Assembly: GCA_950295325.1 (NCBI GenBank)
Contig: OX485806.1
Coordinates: 930,001 to 994,000 of the forward strand
Source: Polytrichum commune
Taxonomy: Eukaryota; Streptophyta; Polytrichopsida; Polytrichales; Polytrichaceae
Length of the DNA: 64,000 nt
Reading direction: 5' to 3'
Below the pieces are notes generated by a model. The model made no database searches and was not told the origin of the DNA. It saw only the letters and a program-made list of their open reading frames with translations. Of this stretch, positions 45,669 through 57,736 are shown piece by piece. The number at the start of each line of letters is the position of its first letter. The stretch's first letter is position 1. The position numbers and the translations under genes were made by a program.

Positions 45669-46201
45669 GGGCCGCTTTACACTTAGAGGCCGGGCCAATT
45701 CGTTGTGTAAGAGGCTTGAAATCCTCATTTGTGATTGGTCAAAAGGCTCAAATCGGCCCCAACCCCTTTACATCTAGAGGCCGGGCCGATTTGGTGGTAT
45801 GATTTTTTAAATTAAAAAATGTGTGTTATGACACGGCCCGAGCTCGTTGAATTGGGTGCACCCAAAATGGAAGGCCAATTCTTGGCCTAGAGGCCAATGT
45901 CATATTCCACTAAAAAAATCTTCTTAAATAAAGTATAATTTTTTAAAGTGAACTAGATCCATTGGATTATGTGGAATCTAAAGGCTCTATCTTAGATTAT
46001 GCTACATCCGTTGGATTAGGCTAATTTTTTTGAATCAGCTTGGCTTCTTGGCCCGAGGGCCTTTACATATGGGAAAATTGGCCCCCGGTATAATCTTATT
46101 ATAATGTGTAGTAGAGGCCGGTCTCCAACCCAAAAAATGCTGAAATTTTGTGCAATCGGCCTCAAGGGAAATTGGCCCGGCCTCTAGGTGTAAAGCGGCC
46201 C
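45669..46201. mobile_element. Tourist/Harbinger-like MITE, 533 bp, TAA duplication
   Basis: It starts GGGCCGCTTTACACTTAGAG and ends in the inverted form CTCTAGGTGTAAAGCGGCCC, flanked on both sides by TAA (45666-45668 and 46202-46204). A 3-bp TAA duplication and GGGCC termini are typical of PIF/Harbinger-derived MITEs. Internal copies of 'gaggccgggccgatttgg' suggest subterminal repeats. Non-coding. Confidence 0.82.
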
Positions 46202-46309
46202 TAAGGCACTGCTATGGCGTCCACAAAATTCCGACAGAAAACTTGGGTCCGACATTTTCGAGCTTGAATGAAGCTTGAATAATCTTAGTCGGGTCACAGT
46301 TTCTAAATA

Positions 46310-46850
46310 ATGAAATCACTCCTCGCTATTTCTTCATTTCCCAACACTGCAGCTAGAAAGATTGAAACCCAATTTTGCTAGCGATGTCGATGTCAAGCAA
46401 AATTACAGTTTCTAAGTTGTAAGATTTGAAGGTTAGTCCTACTTCGTTGAATCTTGAACGCTGAACTTGGTCGCCCTATCAAGTAGATCGATGGCGAATT
46501 AGGTGATTGCTCTTAAGTTAGCCTTGAATTGGTAAGTTCCTGGCAAGATTTTCCATGAATCCTCGTTGTGCAGCTGCCTCGGGTGCTCTTAGTTTCTCAT
46601 GAATATTCTAAACAATCATCACCGTTCCTGCTCATTTCTTCATTCCATCACAAGACTGTAGCACAGCGCAGAACGTAATTGATTTTACTAGCGGTGGCGA
46701 TGTCAAGGAAACTTGATACAGTTTCAAGTTCTTCCTGAAGGTTAACTTAGTGCTGCTCCTTCATTGAACCTTCAATTCTGAACCCAGTAGTCCTATCACG
46801 TAGATGGTGGATTAGGTGATTGCACATTGGCCTTGAATTGGTGCTCTTGG
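46310..46850 (+). repeat. ~300-bp duplication in the 5' region of the kinase gene
   Basis: About 46310-46540 and 46610-46850 share in order 'atttcttcattcc', 'ttttactagcggtggcgatgtcaagg'-like, 'acagtttc', 'ttcattgaaccttcaattctgaac'-like, 'cctatcacgtagat', 'gaattaggtgattgc' and 'ccttgaattggt'. Identity is moderate. Part is likely 5' UTR of the kinase. Confidence 0.65.
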
Positions 46851-46881
46851 AACAGATTGTTGAAGTGTTAGGTAAGGAGGG

Positions 46882-48321
46882 ATGGACAGCCACTCGGAGG
46901 CGACGGTGCAACCTGAGGCTAATGCTGATGTATTCCACATTGCGCAAACGGTCTGTTGCGGCTCTGGCAAATCACAGGACATCATGACTACTCCACCGCC
47001 ATCTTCATCACATTTATACTTTTCTGCGAAGAACGGTATAATCGTCACAACGGACTCGCCAAACACCGAGACCATGGGGGTTGATCGGGAGAGTGAGGAA
47101 TCTAGTCTCTATTGGAGCGAGCTGGGCTCCAACCGGATTGAAACCGACGGGGTAATGTGCAACCCTGAAAAGAGCAACCGTGAAATCATCGAGGAGCTTC
47201 GACAGCTCCCGAAGTACCAAGTTTGGCTCAACTCAGAATGGGAGACACTGGATGTTGACTCTTCCTCCGACTTCGTGTTAGGCAAAAAACTGGCAGAGGG
47301 AGGGCAAGCGGAGATTTTCGAAGTAGAGAATCGCCGCACTCAGCGAACCGATCCTCGTTATGTGCTCAAAGTGTTCAAGCGCGGCCATTCGGTTCGAGAC
47401 TTTGAATCGGAATGGCCACTTGGAATGCTCGAGTGTGGTTTTCTGATGAAATTGGTAGTGCGGGCAGGGATGGTGTTGGAAGATGACAGATACGCATGCT
47501 TGTTGTTGCGATGCCACATCGATTTGCGGAAGCTTATTGATATTGCTTGCCAGGATGATTCTCCTCTCTGGGAGGCCAAGCGGAGGCCCTTCCAGGAATT
47601 TCAAACCTACAACAAGTTGCAGCCTCGGTCTGATCTCCAGCTGCCTAAACCGATCTTTAAAGAGCGATGTGCATTGAACATTATGAACCACATCGCTTGG
47701 GGGATGCTGTGTTTACATAACAACGATGTTCTTCACCGAGACTTGAAATCTGCCAACGTCCTGTGCACAGATGACAATTCGAATCCCCATAGCCGAGAAA
47801 CTTTGTCCGGGAAGAATCAGGAAAGGGAGGATCGGAGTGGCGGTAGATGCATTTTTTTAAACGTGGCAGACTTCGAGGCCTCCCTTGGAATTGTGGGGAC
47901 GGGGTTTTGGCGAGCACCAGAAATTTTGCAGCAACTGCAACAACAAGTCAAGGAAGGCAAATCTGGAGGCACACACTTGCGTTTCACACCGGCGGCCGAT
48001 GTGTACAGCTACGCAATGACTTGTTACGAGATTTTGACCGGATGCATTCCGTTCGAAGGATGCAAGATGAGTGATTACACGGATGTCCTGCGTGGAGTGA
48101 GGCCTACCTTGCCGGATTATATTCCTGCCTGGGTGAGGGATTTGGTGCAGAAATGCTGGCACCAGGATCCTTCGGAGAGACCGAGCTTCTCTGCAATTTG
48201 GCAAGAGCTTCGGTCACGAGGATCGCCTCATCCGCACAGAAACCCTGTCGTTCTGGAGGCGCCTGACAAAAGTACTTGGAAGATGAACTTGCAGTTTCTG
48301 AGGAAGAACTCTAATCAATGA
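46882..48321 (+). CDS. Protein kinase, TKL-like, with DFE in place of DFG
   Basis: This single exon encodes 479 aa. The kinase domain spans about residues 130-455. The phosphate loop is degenerate (LAEGGQAEIFEV, about 137-148). The Lys of subdomain II is in YVLKVFKRG (K163). The catalytic loop VLHRDLKSANVL (H285-R-D287-L-K289) is complete and of Tyr-kinase-like/TKL type. The metal motif reads VADFEAS (330-332) instead of DFG. The activation segment is short: GTGFWRAPEI comes only 15 residues later. DVYSYAMTCYEILTG and CWHQDPSERPSFSAIWQEL complete subdomains IX-XI. A ~130-residue N-terminal region has no known domain. HRD and both Lys are present, so catalysis may be possible, but DFE makes metal handling uncertain. 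The first ATG is chosen; the upstream frame is closed. Confidence 0.92.
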   Translation: MDSHSEATVQPEANADVFHIAQTVCCGSGKSQDIMTTPPPSSSHLYFSAKNGIIVTTDSPNTETMGVDRESEESSLYWSELGSNRIETDGVMCNPEKSNREIIEELRQLPKYQVWLNSEWETLDVDSSSDFVLGKKLAEGGQAEIFEVENRRTQRTDPRYVLKVFKRGHSVRDFESEWPLGMLECGFLMKLVVRAGMVLEDDRYACLLLRCHIDLRKLIDIACQDDSPLWEAKRRPFQEFQTYNKLQPRSDLQLPKPIFKERCALNIMNHIAWGMLCLHNNDVLHRDLKSANVLCTDDNSNPHSRETLSGKNQEREDRSGGRCIFLNVADFEASLGIVGTGFWRAPEILQQLQQQVKEGKSGGTHLRFTPAADVYSYAMTCYEILTGCIPFEGCKMSDYTDVLRGVRPTLPDYIPAWVRDLVQKCWHQDPSERPSFSAIWQELRSRGSPHPHRNPVVLEAPDKSTWKMNLQFLRKNSNQ

Positions 48322-48466
48322 AGCAGGTTCATTGACATACACACACCAGGATTGAATGGCACTTGACAGGACATTTCACTCAAACAACTCTTTCGAAGGA
48401 AGCAGGAGGAGTGATTACGAACCATGCCCTGTTGCTGTGGTTCTAATCCTTCAATTCCTGAATTAA

Positions 48467-48571
48467 GATCTTGGTGCAGACATGATGCACCAGGATCCTT
48501 CAGAGAGACCGAGTTTCTTTGCAATTTGGCAAGAGCTTCGATCACATGGAGTGCCTCATCCGCATTGAAAC
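48467..48571 (+). pseudogene. Duplicated fragment of the kinase 3' coding end
   Basis: These ~105 bases match the parent at about 48136-48245 ('caccaggatccttc', 'gagagaccgag', 'gcaatttggcaagagcttcg', 'gcctcatccgca'). The copy keeps about 85% identity by eye but has lost the frame context and lies in the 3' flank of the parent. It corresponds to the last helices of the kinase C-lobe. Confidence 0.85.
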
Positions 48572-48659
48572 TAGACTCCGTTGGGTCGGACCAGAAACTA
48601 GACTCTCGTCTGGTTAACAATTGCAAATCACGCGCAGACTGTCATCTCAAGTTTCAGAA

Positions 48660-49595
48660 TTGGAGGTGAGATGCAAGAAATTTAGGAGGTCAAAGTGTGA
48701 AGACTATGTTACTCTTTACGTGCCCACACATGATGTTCACTGTTGAACCTAGAATGGTGTTTATGTTATGAGCAAGGAGATCAATCTCATTGTAACAAAT
48801 GTCAAGAGAGGGCATGTAGATTGGAGCAAGAGCACTAACGTAGATGGATTTTAAACAGTTGTTTTTTTCCGACAAGCTCACTTCTCCTAGGATATGAAAC
48901 ACACGCGATTAGCACGAGATGGTTAGCAAATCCAAACCAAAGCCATAGCCACTTTTCTCATGATTTATGGAGCTCATATGAATATCTCATTCATTAATGT
49001 CAAAGCGAAGAGTCGTGTGCTCATTAAGTTCTCATATAGGTCCCCCCACCCAAATTATGTTGAGTATTGAAGCTAGACCACCTAACATATTTTGAGCATG
49101 TGGTCCAATCACTTTTGAGCAAATGTTTTTTTGGTGTCCGTTCTTAGATCCACACCTAACAACACACCACTCAAATATAGGCGTTTAGTTCAGATAAGTA
49201 ACCGAATTAGGCATGTGTACGTCATGGTCATAGAGTACAGAGTGTATTCCACCATTGTGTTTGGGCACTATTATGGGCACATCCAACTTCACAAACAATT
49301 ATGGTTGTTGGACTGTACCGAAAATTGTTTGATCCAGTTAGGAATTGCGAATCACTCAAACCGTCATGTCTCAAAATCGAAGTTGATTTTCAGTTAGGAG
49401 GTCAAAGAGAAGATTCTCCTTATGTTCAAGTGATCACATAGGCCCTCAAACAAGTTGTTCATTCATTGCTGAGCCTAGAATGATGTCTATGTTTTGAGCA
49501 CATAGTCCAATCTCACCGAAACACATGTCTTTTTGTTGTTCGTTCTTAACTACAAGGCTTGCCATATACCGCACAAAATATAGGTTTCCAATACA
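48660..49595 (-). repeat. Minus-strand cluster of the ~375-bp dispersed repeat
   Basis: A partial copy at about 48660-48830, a near-complete copy at about 48835-49225 and another partial at about 49385-49595. Shared words include 'cctaggatatgaaac', 'gagctcatatgaatat', 'aattatgttgagtattga' and 'ccactcaaatatagg'. Confidence 0.7.
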
Positions 49596-51585
49596 GAAGT
49601 GTGACCACATAAGTTGTTGGCCAAGGATTTCTCCAGTACCATGGTGGTGAGTGAAACTGTGTGAAAGCAATTACAGATTCTGTGCTTGTGGTAATTACAC
49701 AATGAGGTTCTCAGAAATTGAAGGAAAACAGATGAAGAGGTCCAATAGTCCTTGTGAGAGGATAAGTACCCCACCTAAGAGACACATCAGTCCAGAGAGT
49801 ATGAATTGTTGGGGTCTCTGTTTCATCTTGCCAATCCTTTCAATACGAAAGCTCTCTTAATTTGTAGATTCCTTCCAACCTCTTTCAGATAGAGGTGTAA
49901 TTCATGTGTAATTTCATGTATGTAGTTCTAGCAGCATCAATTGTAGACGGCATTTCTAGATTGCGTCAAAGTTCATAAAATCCTACCCCTCACTCGTGCG
50001 CAAGTGCGAGACTCATATGAGGTTCGTTGATGACATGCCCACACTTGGGTCGGTCGTTGCTCCTTGGCAGTAGGAGGTGTCCCTCTTGATGGGGAAAGTT
50101 CATCTCTTTCCAAAATTTAATGCTATCAATAAGGATTTCTCTTTCTACTCACAATATCCTCACATGATGTAATATACTGTAGTTTCACATGTTCTTCTCA
50201 TTTCATACAAGATAAAAAAAATGCTATCAATATGAAAACCCTCTCATTGTTGTGTGCCAATGCCCTATTGTGAGCATGCTTTGAGTCTCTTGAAGTTGGC
50301 TTTGCCTCCTCTTGTTTTGTACAAGTGTATCAGGAAATGCCACAACAAAGCAATCATCAAGATGGGTGTCCCGTTATGTGAGCTTTGTATCCAAGGGGGG
50401 AGGAGGGGAGGGGGAAAAGGAAACCTATAAGTTTGTGAGTGTTTTAGACCATGGTGCGCAATTCACTCCATGGGAAGTAGGTCACAAGAAGAAGCACAAC
50501 AAGGTCAAAGCAAAATACTCCCTAAGACATGACAGTTGTACTTCGCACGGTCATCTTTCGAGGAATATCTCCCTTTCAACATGTTAAGCTTACAACAAGC
50601 AATGATTAATCACCGAATTCTACAAGAGGGTTTTTTTTTTTTAAAAAAAATCTCACAATGATTCATTCTTGAAGAAGGAGCGCCATCCCTGAAGTTATTT
50701 TCATTGTTTGGTTTGCTTATACTAGATAAAGATCTTTGATGCTACATCCAACTTGGCCACATTTTAGTTGATGAATGTTCCTTTCACATGAGTGTTATAA
50801 TCCCAACACTCATGTTGTATGTATATGCATTAACCACTTAGACTTTCTAAATTTTGAGATGCTTTGGTAAAAATTATAAGGATGCAACAAATAAATGTGT
50901 TGCACATTGAACTCGTGCTTGCATTCACAATGATATTCTCAAAACAAGTTGTGGAAGAGACAACCTACATTACATATCTTATTTAGTGCCGCATTAAAGT
51001 TGGTGTGCCATGGAGCGGCAAGTGTCTCATGCCATTCCCTAGTAACCATCAAGGAAGTACAAGGTCATCTACATGGGTCAGTGATGAACACTCACTACAA
51101 GCACATGAGTCATGGGTAAATGACATGTGTTACTGAAAAATTGTCCTACGTCACTTGGAAACCTATAAACCTACCAGAAACATTATTAAAATTAAAAATT
51201 AAAAAGAAGAAAGAAGTCCACATCCAATGGAATTTGGGGCGTTGGATGCAAAATGAAATTCAATACTTCTGACAAGAATTTCACCTCCATCTAAAAAAGT
51301 CAAAGGTCTCATTCAAAACAAAAACCATCAAAAATTGGTCATTTTGTGTCTCTCATGGATTTAAGGTTAAGTTTGCAAAACCTCACACACCAACTAAGCT
51401 AAGTGAAGTGTTTGACAACTTGTTAACCACTCCCCAAGTCCCCGGTTGGGGCAAAAAAACCCGTACACTAGTACCTTGGAGGCAAGGTTGCAGTCATCCA
51501 ACAAGGAACCAATGTGTGGGTTAGTTCCCCTCCCCCGAGTCCTTGTAGTTGTAAGTTACCACACTTGAGACAAATTGAACATGCC
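49596..51585. other. Intergenic stretch, no supported gene
   Basis: No recognisable gene. The short frames at 49651-49860 and 50312-50587 have no motif. T/A runs at about 50629-50648. Confidence 0.4.
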
Positions 51586-51750
51586 CTTACACTATAAGGA
51601 TCACGGGTTGTTGTCAATGGTCCCTTGTCACTTTGAGGTAGACTTTGAGTGTCCAATTTCAATACAATAATAAATTTGGATGTCCAAAATCTACCTCGTG
51701 GTGGCCAAGAAGCAGTGGCAACTACCCGTGATCCTTGTAGTGTTGGGACT
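51586..51750. repeat. Imperfect inverted repeat of ~165 bp
   Basis: 'cactataaggatcacgggttg' (about 51589) pairs with 'caactacccgtgatccttgtagtg' (about 51719), and 'gaggtagactttgagtgtcca' pairs with 'tggatgtccaaaatctacctc'. This gives a long hairpin with a small loop; MITE-like. Confidence 0.65.
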
Positions 51751-51859
51751 TTACTCCTCGTTTGTGTAAAACATGATATTTTATTCCAAGGGCTTGGAGA
51801 TGTTAAGAGCTAGATGCTTTGTAAATCAGGGCAAGGGACATAGTTTATAGCCTTATCGA

Positions 51860-52105
51860 CAATTTCATTGACTCTATTACTCAGATAAATATCACCAAAA
51901 GCAGGTTGTGATTATACATACAAATTGTTTGGATTAATTGGGAGTTTCATCAATTAGAGGGGGTCACAACATAGTTCACCAACAATTTCATTGACTCTAT
52001 TACTCATATAAATATCACCAAAAGCAGGTTGTGATTATACATACAAATTGTTTGGATTAATTGGGAGTTTTATCAATTAGAGGGGGTCACAACATAGTTC
52101 ACCAA
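51860..52105 (+). repeat. Near-perfect 123-bp tandem duplication
   Basis: 51860-51982 and 51983-52105 are almost identical from 'caatttcattgactctatta' to 'catagttcaccaa', differing at only a few bases. The duplication is therefore recent. Confidence 0.92.
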
Positions 52106-54683
52106 AAAAGGAGTGCAAAAAAATATCCACATACATCTCCAAAGGAGATGGCTACTTTATTACAAAAAAAACCAAAAGTACACATGGGTTTCAAAAAGCC
52201 TCTTCGATGCTCCTAGATCTAAGTACCTTGATGGGCACGTAACTAGATTCTTATGCATTATAGATGGAACTAGACTATTATGAAGCCTCAAGGGTGAACT
52301 CAACTTGGCTATTATGAAGCCAAGTGGATAAGAATAGATTAGTTTCAGTCTAGTTTACTACTTGTAACCTTCAGTGGTAATCTTGCTAATTACTTCTAAG
52401 CCTTAACTCCTCTTATCTTGGATATCTTATCTTAGCTTGTCATCTCTAGAAAGATTCCCCCCCCCCCCTCCTCCAATCACATTATTGGACAAGTAACTAT
52501 GTCCACCTCATCAGCCCCCATTATATGCTCGAACACTCCTCATATATTTGGTCTTGGATTGTGATTGTTGGTCATGAAATGTGAGTTTAATGAGTGTATG
52601 CAAACAAGCATTCATTGATAGGAATTTTTATGAGTCCGTAGTCCTTTGAGGCACGTTTAACCCCTTACCAATGAGAAATCACACGTTAAGATCATATTCT
52701 TAGACAATTAAATGCCATACATCACTAGAAAATCAATATCTTACATCTTATCCTAATGTCACAACAACAATTTAGTTTACCCCTCCTCACCCAGGGATTT
52801 ATGATGGTTTGAATAAACACCCCATAAGAGCGGACATCCTTCAGATCAAACATTAACATAAAAACAAATCAAGCCAAACAAAGCCCCGCTATGAAATGAA
52901 ACAAAGTTGGTTTATACCCAAGTTAATAAGTTTTATTTATACCTAAATTGCAGCATACCCCAAAAGGTATGGTGCTCAAAAGACCTTGATTGTTGCACAC
53001 ATCTCATTTCTCCCAAGTTTCTAATGTTAATACCATTGAACCCTTAAGCGTTTGAGAGGCCCTGAGCTACACACCTTCAATTTTATTTAAATGTTTCAAA
53101 AGTCGCCCTATCCAAAATTTAACATGTTTTTCAAGTACACTTTTTAAACCAGTTGACTACCTTGATATTACTCAAGATTTAAGTTTAGATATACAATCTG
53201 AGTGCCCTTGGATGCAAATTACATGTGTTGTATATTGATCAAAAATGTCAAGTATGAATATATGTGTATTTTCTCCCTGACATAAGACAATGTGTGAAAT
53301 AATATCATAAACCCTTAAATATATAACATATAATTCTTGAAATTGATTAGGCCCGTATAAATTGCGTATTTGGCCATATATTGAGACCCTACATCCTTGA
53401 TCAAAGTTATGGTTCTTGATCAAAGTTTGTGTATCAAGCCTAAGCTTTATCAAAGTAGATTGTGCGGATTTGAATTACAGTTAATGCCTTCTCCAATCCA
53501 ATCCACACTCAAAATTATTGCCTGCTAATCCAACCAGAGAGACAAGCTATGAATCACTAACCACAAACTCTATGCAATTCTTAGATGTTCGCAAACAACA
53601 TTCACACAAATATCCTCAATTGAAAATGTGATTGGCAGTGCCGTCAATTGACATCTTACACAATATATAACACATCGAAGTATTGCCCAAGGTGGGGAAA
53701 ATTGTAAACCAAGGAACCTCAGGAGTTACTCCTGCTTGTTCAATAACAGGAGTGGTATCTAGAAGACTATGCAAGAATGACCGTCTAGTGTAATCTTTGC
53801 ATATATACATATTGCAAATCTTGAACACAAGTTCACATGCTCTTTATTGCGATTTGTTAGAATTGGAGATGTTGACAAGCGAAATCCGCTCATCCAATGA
53901 AAGCCATTCCAATTACCAGTGTTGAATACACGGGAAATTTTGAGAAAGACGACACATCTGGAATAGGTGAAGTTTTAGAATATGAAATGGAAGAACTTCC
54001 AGTTGCACTGTAAGAAGCTTCAAAAAATACAAGTTGGCAGGTTCCCAACTATCACTACGTTTCTCTGCAGACTCTCCTTGACAGGAGTTGTAACCTGCCG
54101 TGTATATTGAGAGGCAATTTGTACAACTACTAAGCTCTTCACATTGCCGTCAAAACTGTAGTAAGACATGTATGTGAAGGGCGTTTCAAAAATTTGGGCT
54201 ATACCCAGAGTCCTGATCACTGCTCGCCTACAGATTACATCACTGTTATTCGTTTGTAGTGTACCAAAATTTGGTTCTAGAGAATGATATTTGATAATCA
54301 GAACAAATTCAATGCAAATCTACATCGTCAGTTGCCAGATAGATACAGTGGCGTTTTTGCCTCTGGCTTCACTTTCTTGGTTGTTGAGTTGCATCAGCAA
54401 CTATCCAGGAGGCAAATGTATGCTTTTGTTTCTGGCGCCCTCTTGGAAAGACTTCGTTTAAAGGAAAGAATCGCTCGTGCTTTCCGGCCCTGGTGCTCCC
54501 TCTTGCGTCTGCTGTCCAAACATGGTGTCCATTTACACAGAACAATCTGGTCAGGCCAGCACCTGGAGGCTGCCCCTCACTCCTCAGCAGAGAGACTTTT
54601 TTAACTCTGTTCTTGTGGCAGCAGAGCAGGGTCTGAGATGGTTGACCACAACTTCCAAACACATCGACTGAAATGCCACTCCG
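52106..54683. other. Intergenic stretch, including the RopGEF 3' flank at its right end
   Basis: No supported gene. The minus frame 53453-53172 reads like ordinary AT-rich sequence. A C-run lies at about 52458-52468. From about 54280 the base composition rises toward the RopGEF 3' UTR; the frames at 54284-54604 and 54662-54369 overlap each other and have no motif. Confidence 0.4.
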
Positions 54684-57600
54684 TTAGTCACGGCTGGGAG
54701 GGCTGTGCAGTGCATTCCGGCTCTCCAAGTTCACAGCATAACTCCATGGCTTTGATTCTTCTAAGGATGCTTTGAGAAGACTGTCGGTTTCTTTTTTAGG
54801 GTCCGGGTCCAGCTTGTCACGCGCTATAAAGTCCGAAAGAACTTGGTGCAAGTTCGGCCCTCGTATTACCGCATTCCCTTCTGCACTGTCATGAGGGGAG
54901 TTTGGTAACTGGTTCGGACTCTGTGTTGGAGAGGGGTTTGGGGAGACATACGGTGTCGTGTATGGAGTTGGCACTGCTGTGAGATGCACTTTGTAAGGTG
55001 TATTCGTTCTCCTGGTACGGTGCACTGCTTGATCTGAAGATGGAGGGGCGGGTGGGGGTAGTAAGACAGCCTTTTTCACCATATCATCAGCATATAGCAC
55101 ATCATCAATGCGGGCAATGATGTTGAAGGCTAAGCTTTCGAGCACTCGCGAGTAGCTCTCCAAGATTGATTGGCCAACATCCTGCATCCAACCCATAAAC
55201 ATTGCTTAGGCACTCTGGGAAAAAAAATTCACCTACATCAGTTTTCGAAGGGACTCACCAGGCCAAAACAACCCCGACCACACCTTTTTCCAAATAAATT
55301 ATGAGACCAGCTCTAAAGGTTCAGCTATGAACATCAACACCAAAAAAAACTCAGTTCTATACAGACCCAAAGCTCCGAGACATCCCCAGCTAGATGCAGA
55401 TAAGCAATCATACCTTATTATATTGGATCTTATTCATGTCAAGAGCAGTCTGTGGAAGCCCTGGAAACCGTAACTTCAGACTGAGAAGCATATTCTCAGC
55501 TTTGTCAGCAATTTGTTCCCTTCTGTTCTCATCAGCCACTAAGTCCTTCATCATTCCCCCAAATGTCTTGGCCACAGCATTTGACTTCGTCTGAATCTTC
55601 CGACGCCACACAAGTATAGCAGTTTCTAGTCTGTTTGCTACTTCCAACTGACTATGCTCACTTGAAAGATCTACAGTTGAGAGAAGTTGTTCTGCAGTAA
55701 AGGATTCCGAACAAAGGCCTTTGTAGATGGCATCGCCCAAGCTTGACTTTCCATTCTGCACACCAGAGGTAAAGAGTCCTTAGCACAAATGAGTTAAAAC
55801 AATAGCCATCAGTCACGGTTATCTCTGCTAATCTTGATAAAGCCCAAAGAAGTCTCCTGCTAAACTTCAAAAGAAACTAAGAAGCTTTCGATGGCATGTG
55901 ATCCTGGTTGCTTCTACAGTTTACATCTCTCAAAAGGACGACTTCCCAAAAATATATATATTTCTCTACTGCATTTGAAAAAAGTGACACTTCAAGTCCA
56001 ACTACAAACCTTTGGAAGTGAATCCCAGTAGACATCAGGAACCTCCATTTCAGACAAAACCTGGCCATTGATGGCCATAGCAGCCTTCAGTATCTGATTG
56101 ATGGCCTCTCTTTGATGCTGAAGCCGCCTTCTCCCCTCTTCAGACAGCCCATTTACAGGCACCTTGGGGGTGGGTAACCACCACTTCTCTTCTTGCCTCT
56201 GCATAGATAGCCTTGGTCCAGCCTTGTTCTCCTTTTCTGCCATATCAATCCCGCGGTCCACATACCAAAACTCGGTATTGTTGTAGCTTTCCAGTGAGTC
56301 CTGTACAGGAAAAACGCGGTTGCTTCACAACTCAAGGGATAGCTTCCTAGTAAAACATGTTAAATACTGCAAACAGCCAACCATGAAAGGACTTCATGGA
56401 AAGCTACTAGGAGAAGCCAGTATATAACAATAACTAAAACTGGCAAGAAAATAGAGACTCCTGACTGTCAAGTATGAGTGATGCTTACCAGTAGCATGGT
56501 ATCAAGCTTGCGCAGAGCAGGGAGATTAATATGGAGATCTGAGCGTGGTCTTGAGATCATAACCTGAAGAAGAAGAAAAAGGCACACACATCAATTTACA
56601 AAAGAACTGGGGGGGGAACCAAGTTCCTCATCTACAATGTGAAGTGACTAGACACAACCTTTGCAGTCTAAAGCACTATTGTTGGCTGTGGGTATGTACC
56701 TCTGTACTGCTCCCATCAGGAAAGCTTTGCCATGAGGGTACAAGCTCCACTATGTGGTCACTCACTGACAAGAGCCACTCCATTTCCCTCCGCCATCTTG
56801 TTCGCCTTTCATGAGGTAGTGGTTCCAATCTCCAAAGTTCGCCAAACAATGACGCTGCAAGCACCAGCAAACGAAAAATATGGTGTCACATATTCATACT
56901 ATCTTAGTTATGTTGAGATAACATACCATCTTGACATACTGTTAGCAAGGGTTGCCTCATCACCCTTACCCCTGCAATGACTAGGGAGTTATTGTGCCCA
57001 AAAGTGGGGAAAAAGTTAGACGTTACTATGCACAAATCACAAAAGTAAAAGGACTTTTGATACTTACCAGAAAGATTAGTAATAGCATTCGAAATTGCCA
57101 AAGCTGTGCATACACCTTTCGCTCCGCCAGACATATCCTCCCCAAGCAGAAGTTTGGCAAATCTCTCTTTCATGAGCTCCACCTCTGGCAGCACAAAAAA
57201 TGGTAAATTACTCCGCAGAAAGGAAAGAACCTGTAGAAGCTTCTGTACACCGCATCGTGTTCCATCGACATTTACATCGGATGTGGGTTTATCAAGAACA
57301 ACAAGCCTACATTTGCAGGATACCTGCCTACACACTACACTCCCACAGAATAGTAGATAGAACCAGGATCGTAGGGGTTTTGCTCACCTGAAAGTTCCGT
57401 CTCCCGTTTTTCTCTCTTCTCTTCCCACATGAAGGTATCGCGGCTGCTGTGGATAGTTGAAGACACTGGTGATGGTTCTTGGCTAGGCCTATCGTTGCAA
57501 CTTCCAAGGGGCCACCCTAAGGGAGATCCATCGGAGCCGCTAGCGGCGTCGTCTATGTGCGTATCATGTGTGTGACTAAAGCTTACGTCCCCTAGTAACT

Positions 57601-57736
57601 CTGACCGATCGTCGGTACTCATAGTGCTTGCATCGTCTGTGCTCCGGTGCTCGTATCTGTCAACGTCGGGTATAGATTCCATAGAAACAACAGATCCGTA
57701 TGACCCTCGTCCATGAATCCCTCTCATCCGCCCCAT
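54684..57736 (-). CDS. ROPGEF: RopGEF (PRONE-domain Rho-of-plants guanine nucleotide exchange factor)
   Basis: Seven exons join in frame with GT-AG sites: 57736-57388, 57184-57068, 56854-56700, 56563-56489, 56300-56010, 55755-55414 and 55181-54684 (1827 nt, 608 aa). Residues 1-116 are a Ser/Asp-rich variable N-terminus. The PRONE domain runs from about 117 to 478: [125 protein letters not shown] and [20 protein letters not shown]. These are the three conserved PRONE subdomains and the WW segment, all intact. The tail (479-608) is Pro/Thr/Ser-rich and probably regulatory, as in RopGEFs controlled by receptor kinases. The protein should load GTP on ROP GTPases at the plasma membrane in polar growth. 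An acceptor (GGTCGCAG) lies just before the ATG, so a 5' UTR intron is likely. Confidence 0.96.

Noticed and set aside
53172..53453. 93-aa minus-strand frame as a retrotransposon protein
   Set aside because: No conserved catalytic motif could be seen; similarity was only an impression.
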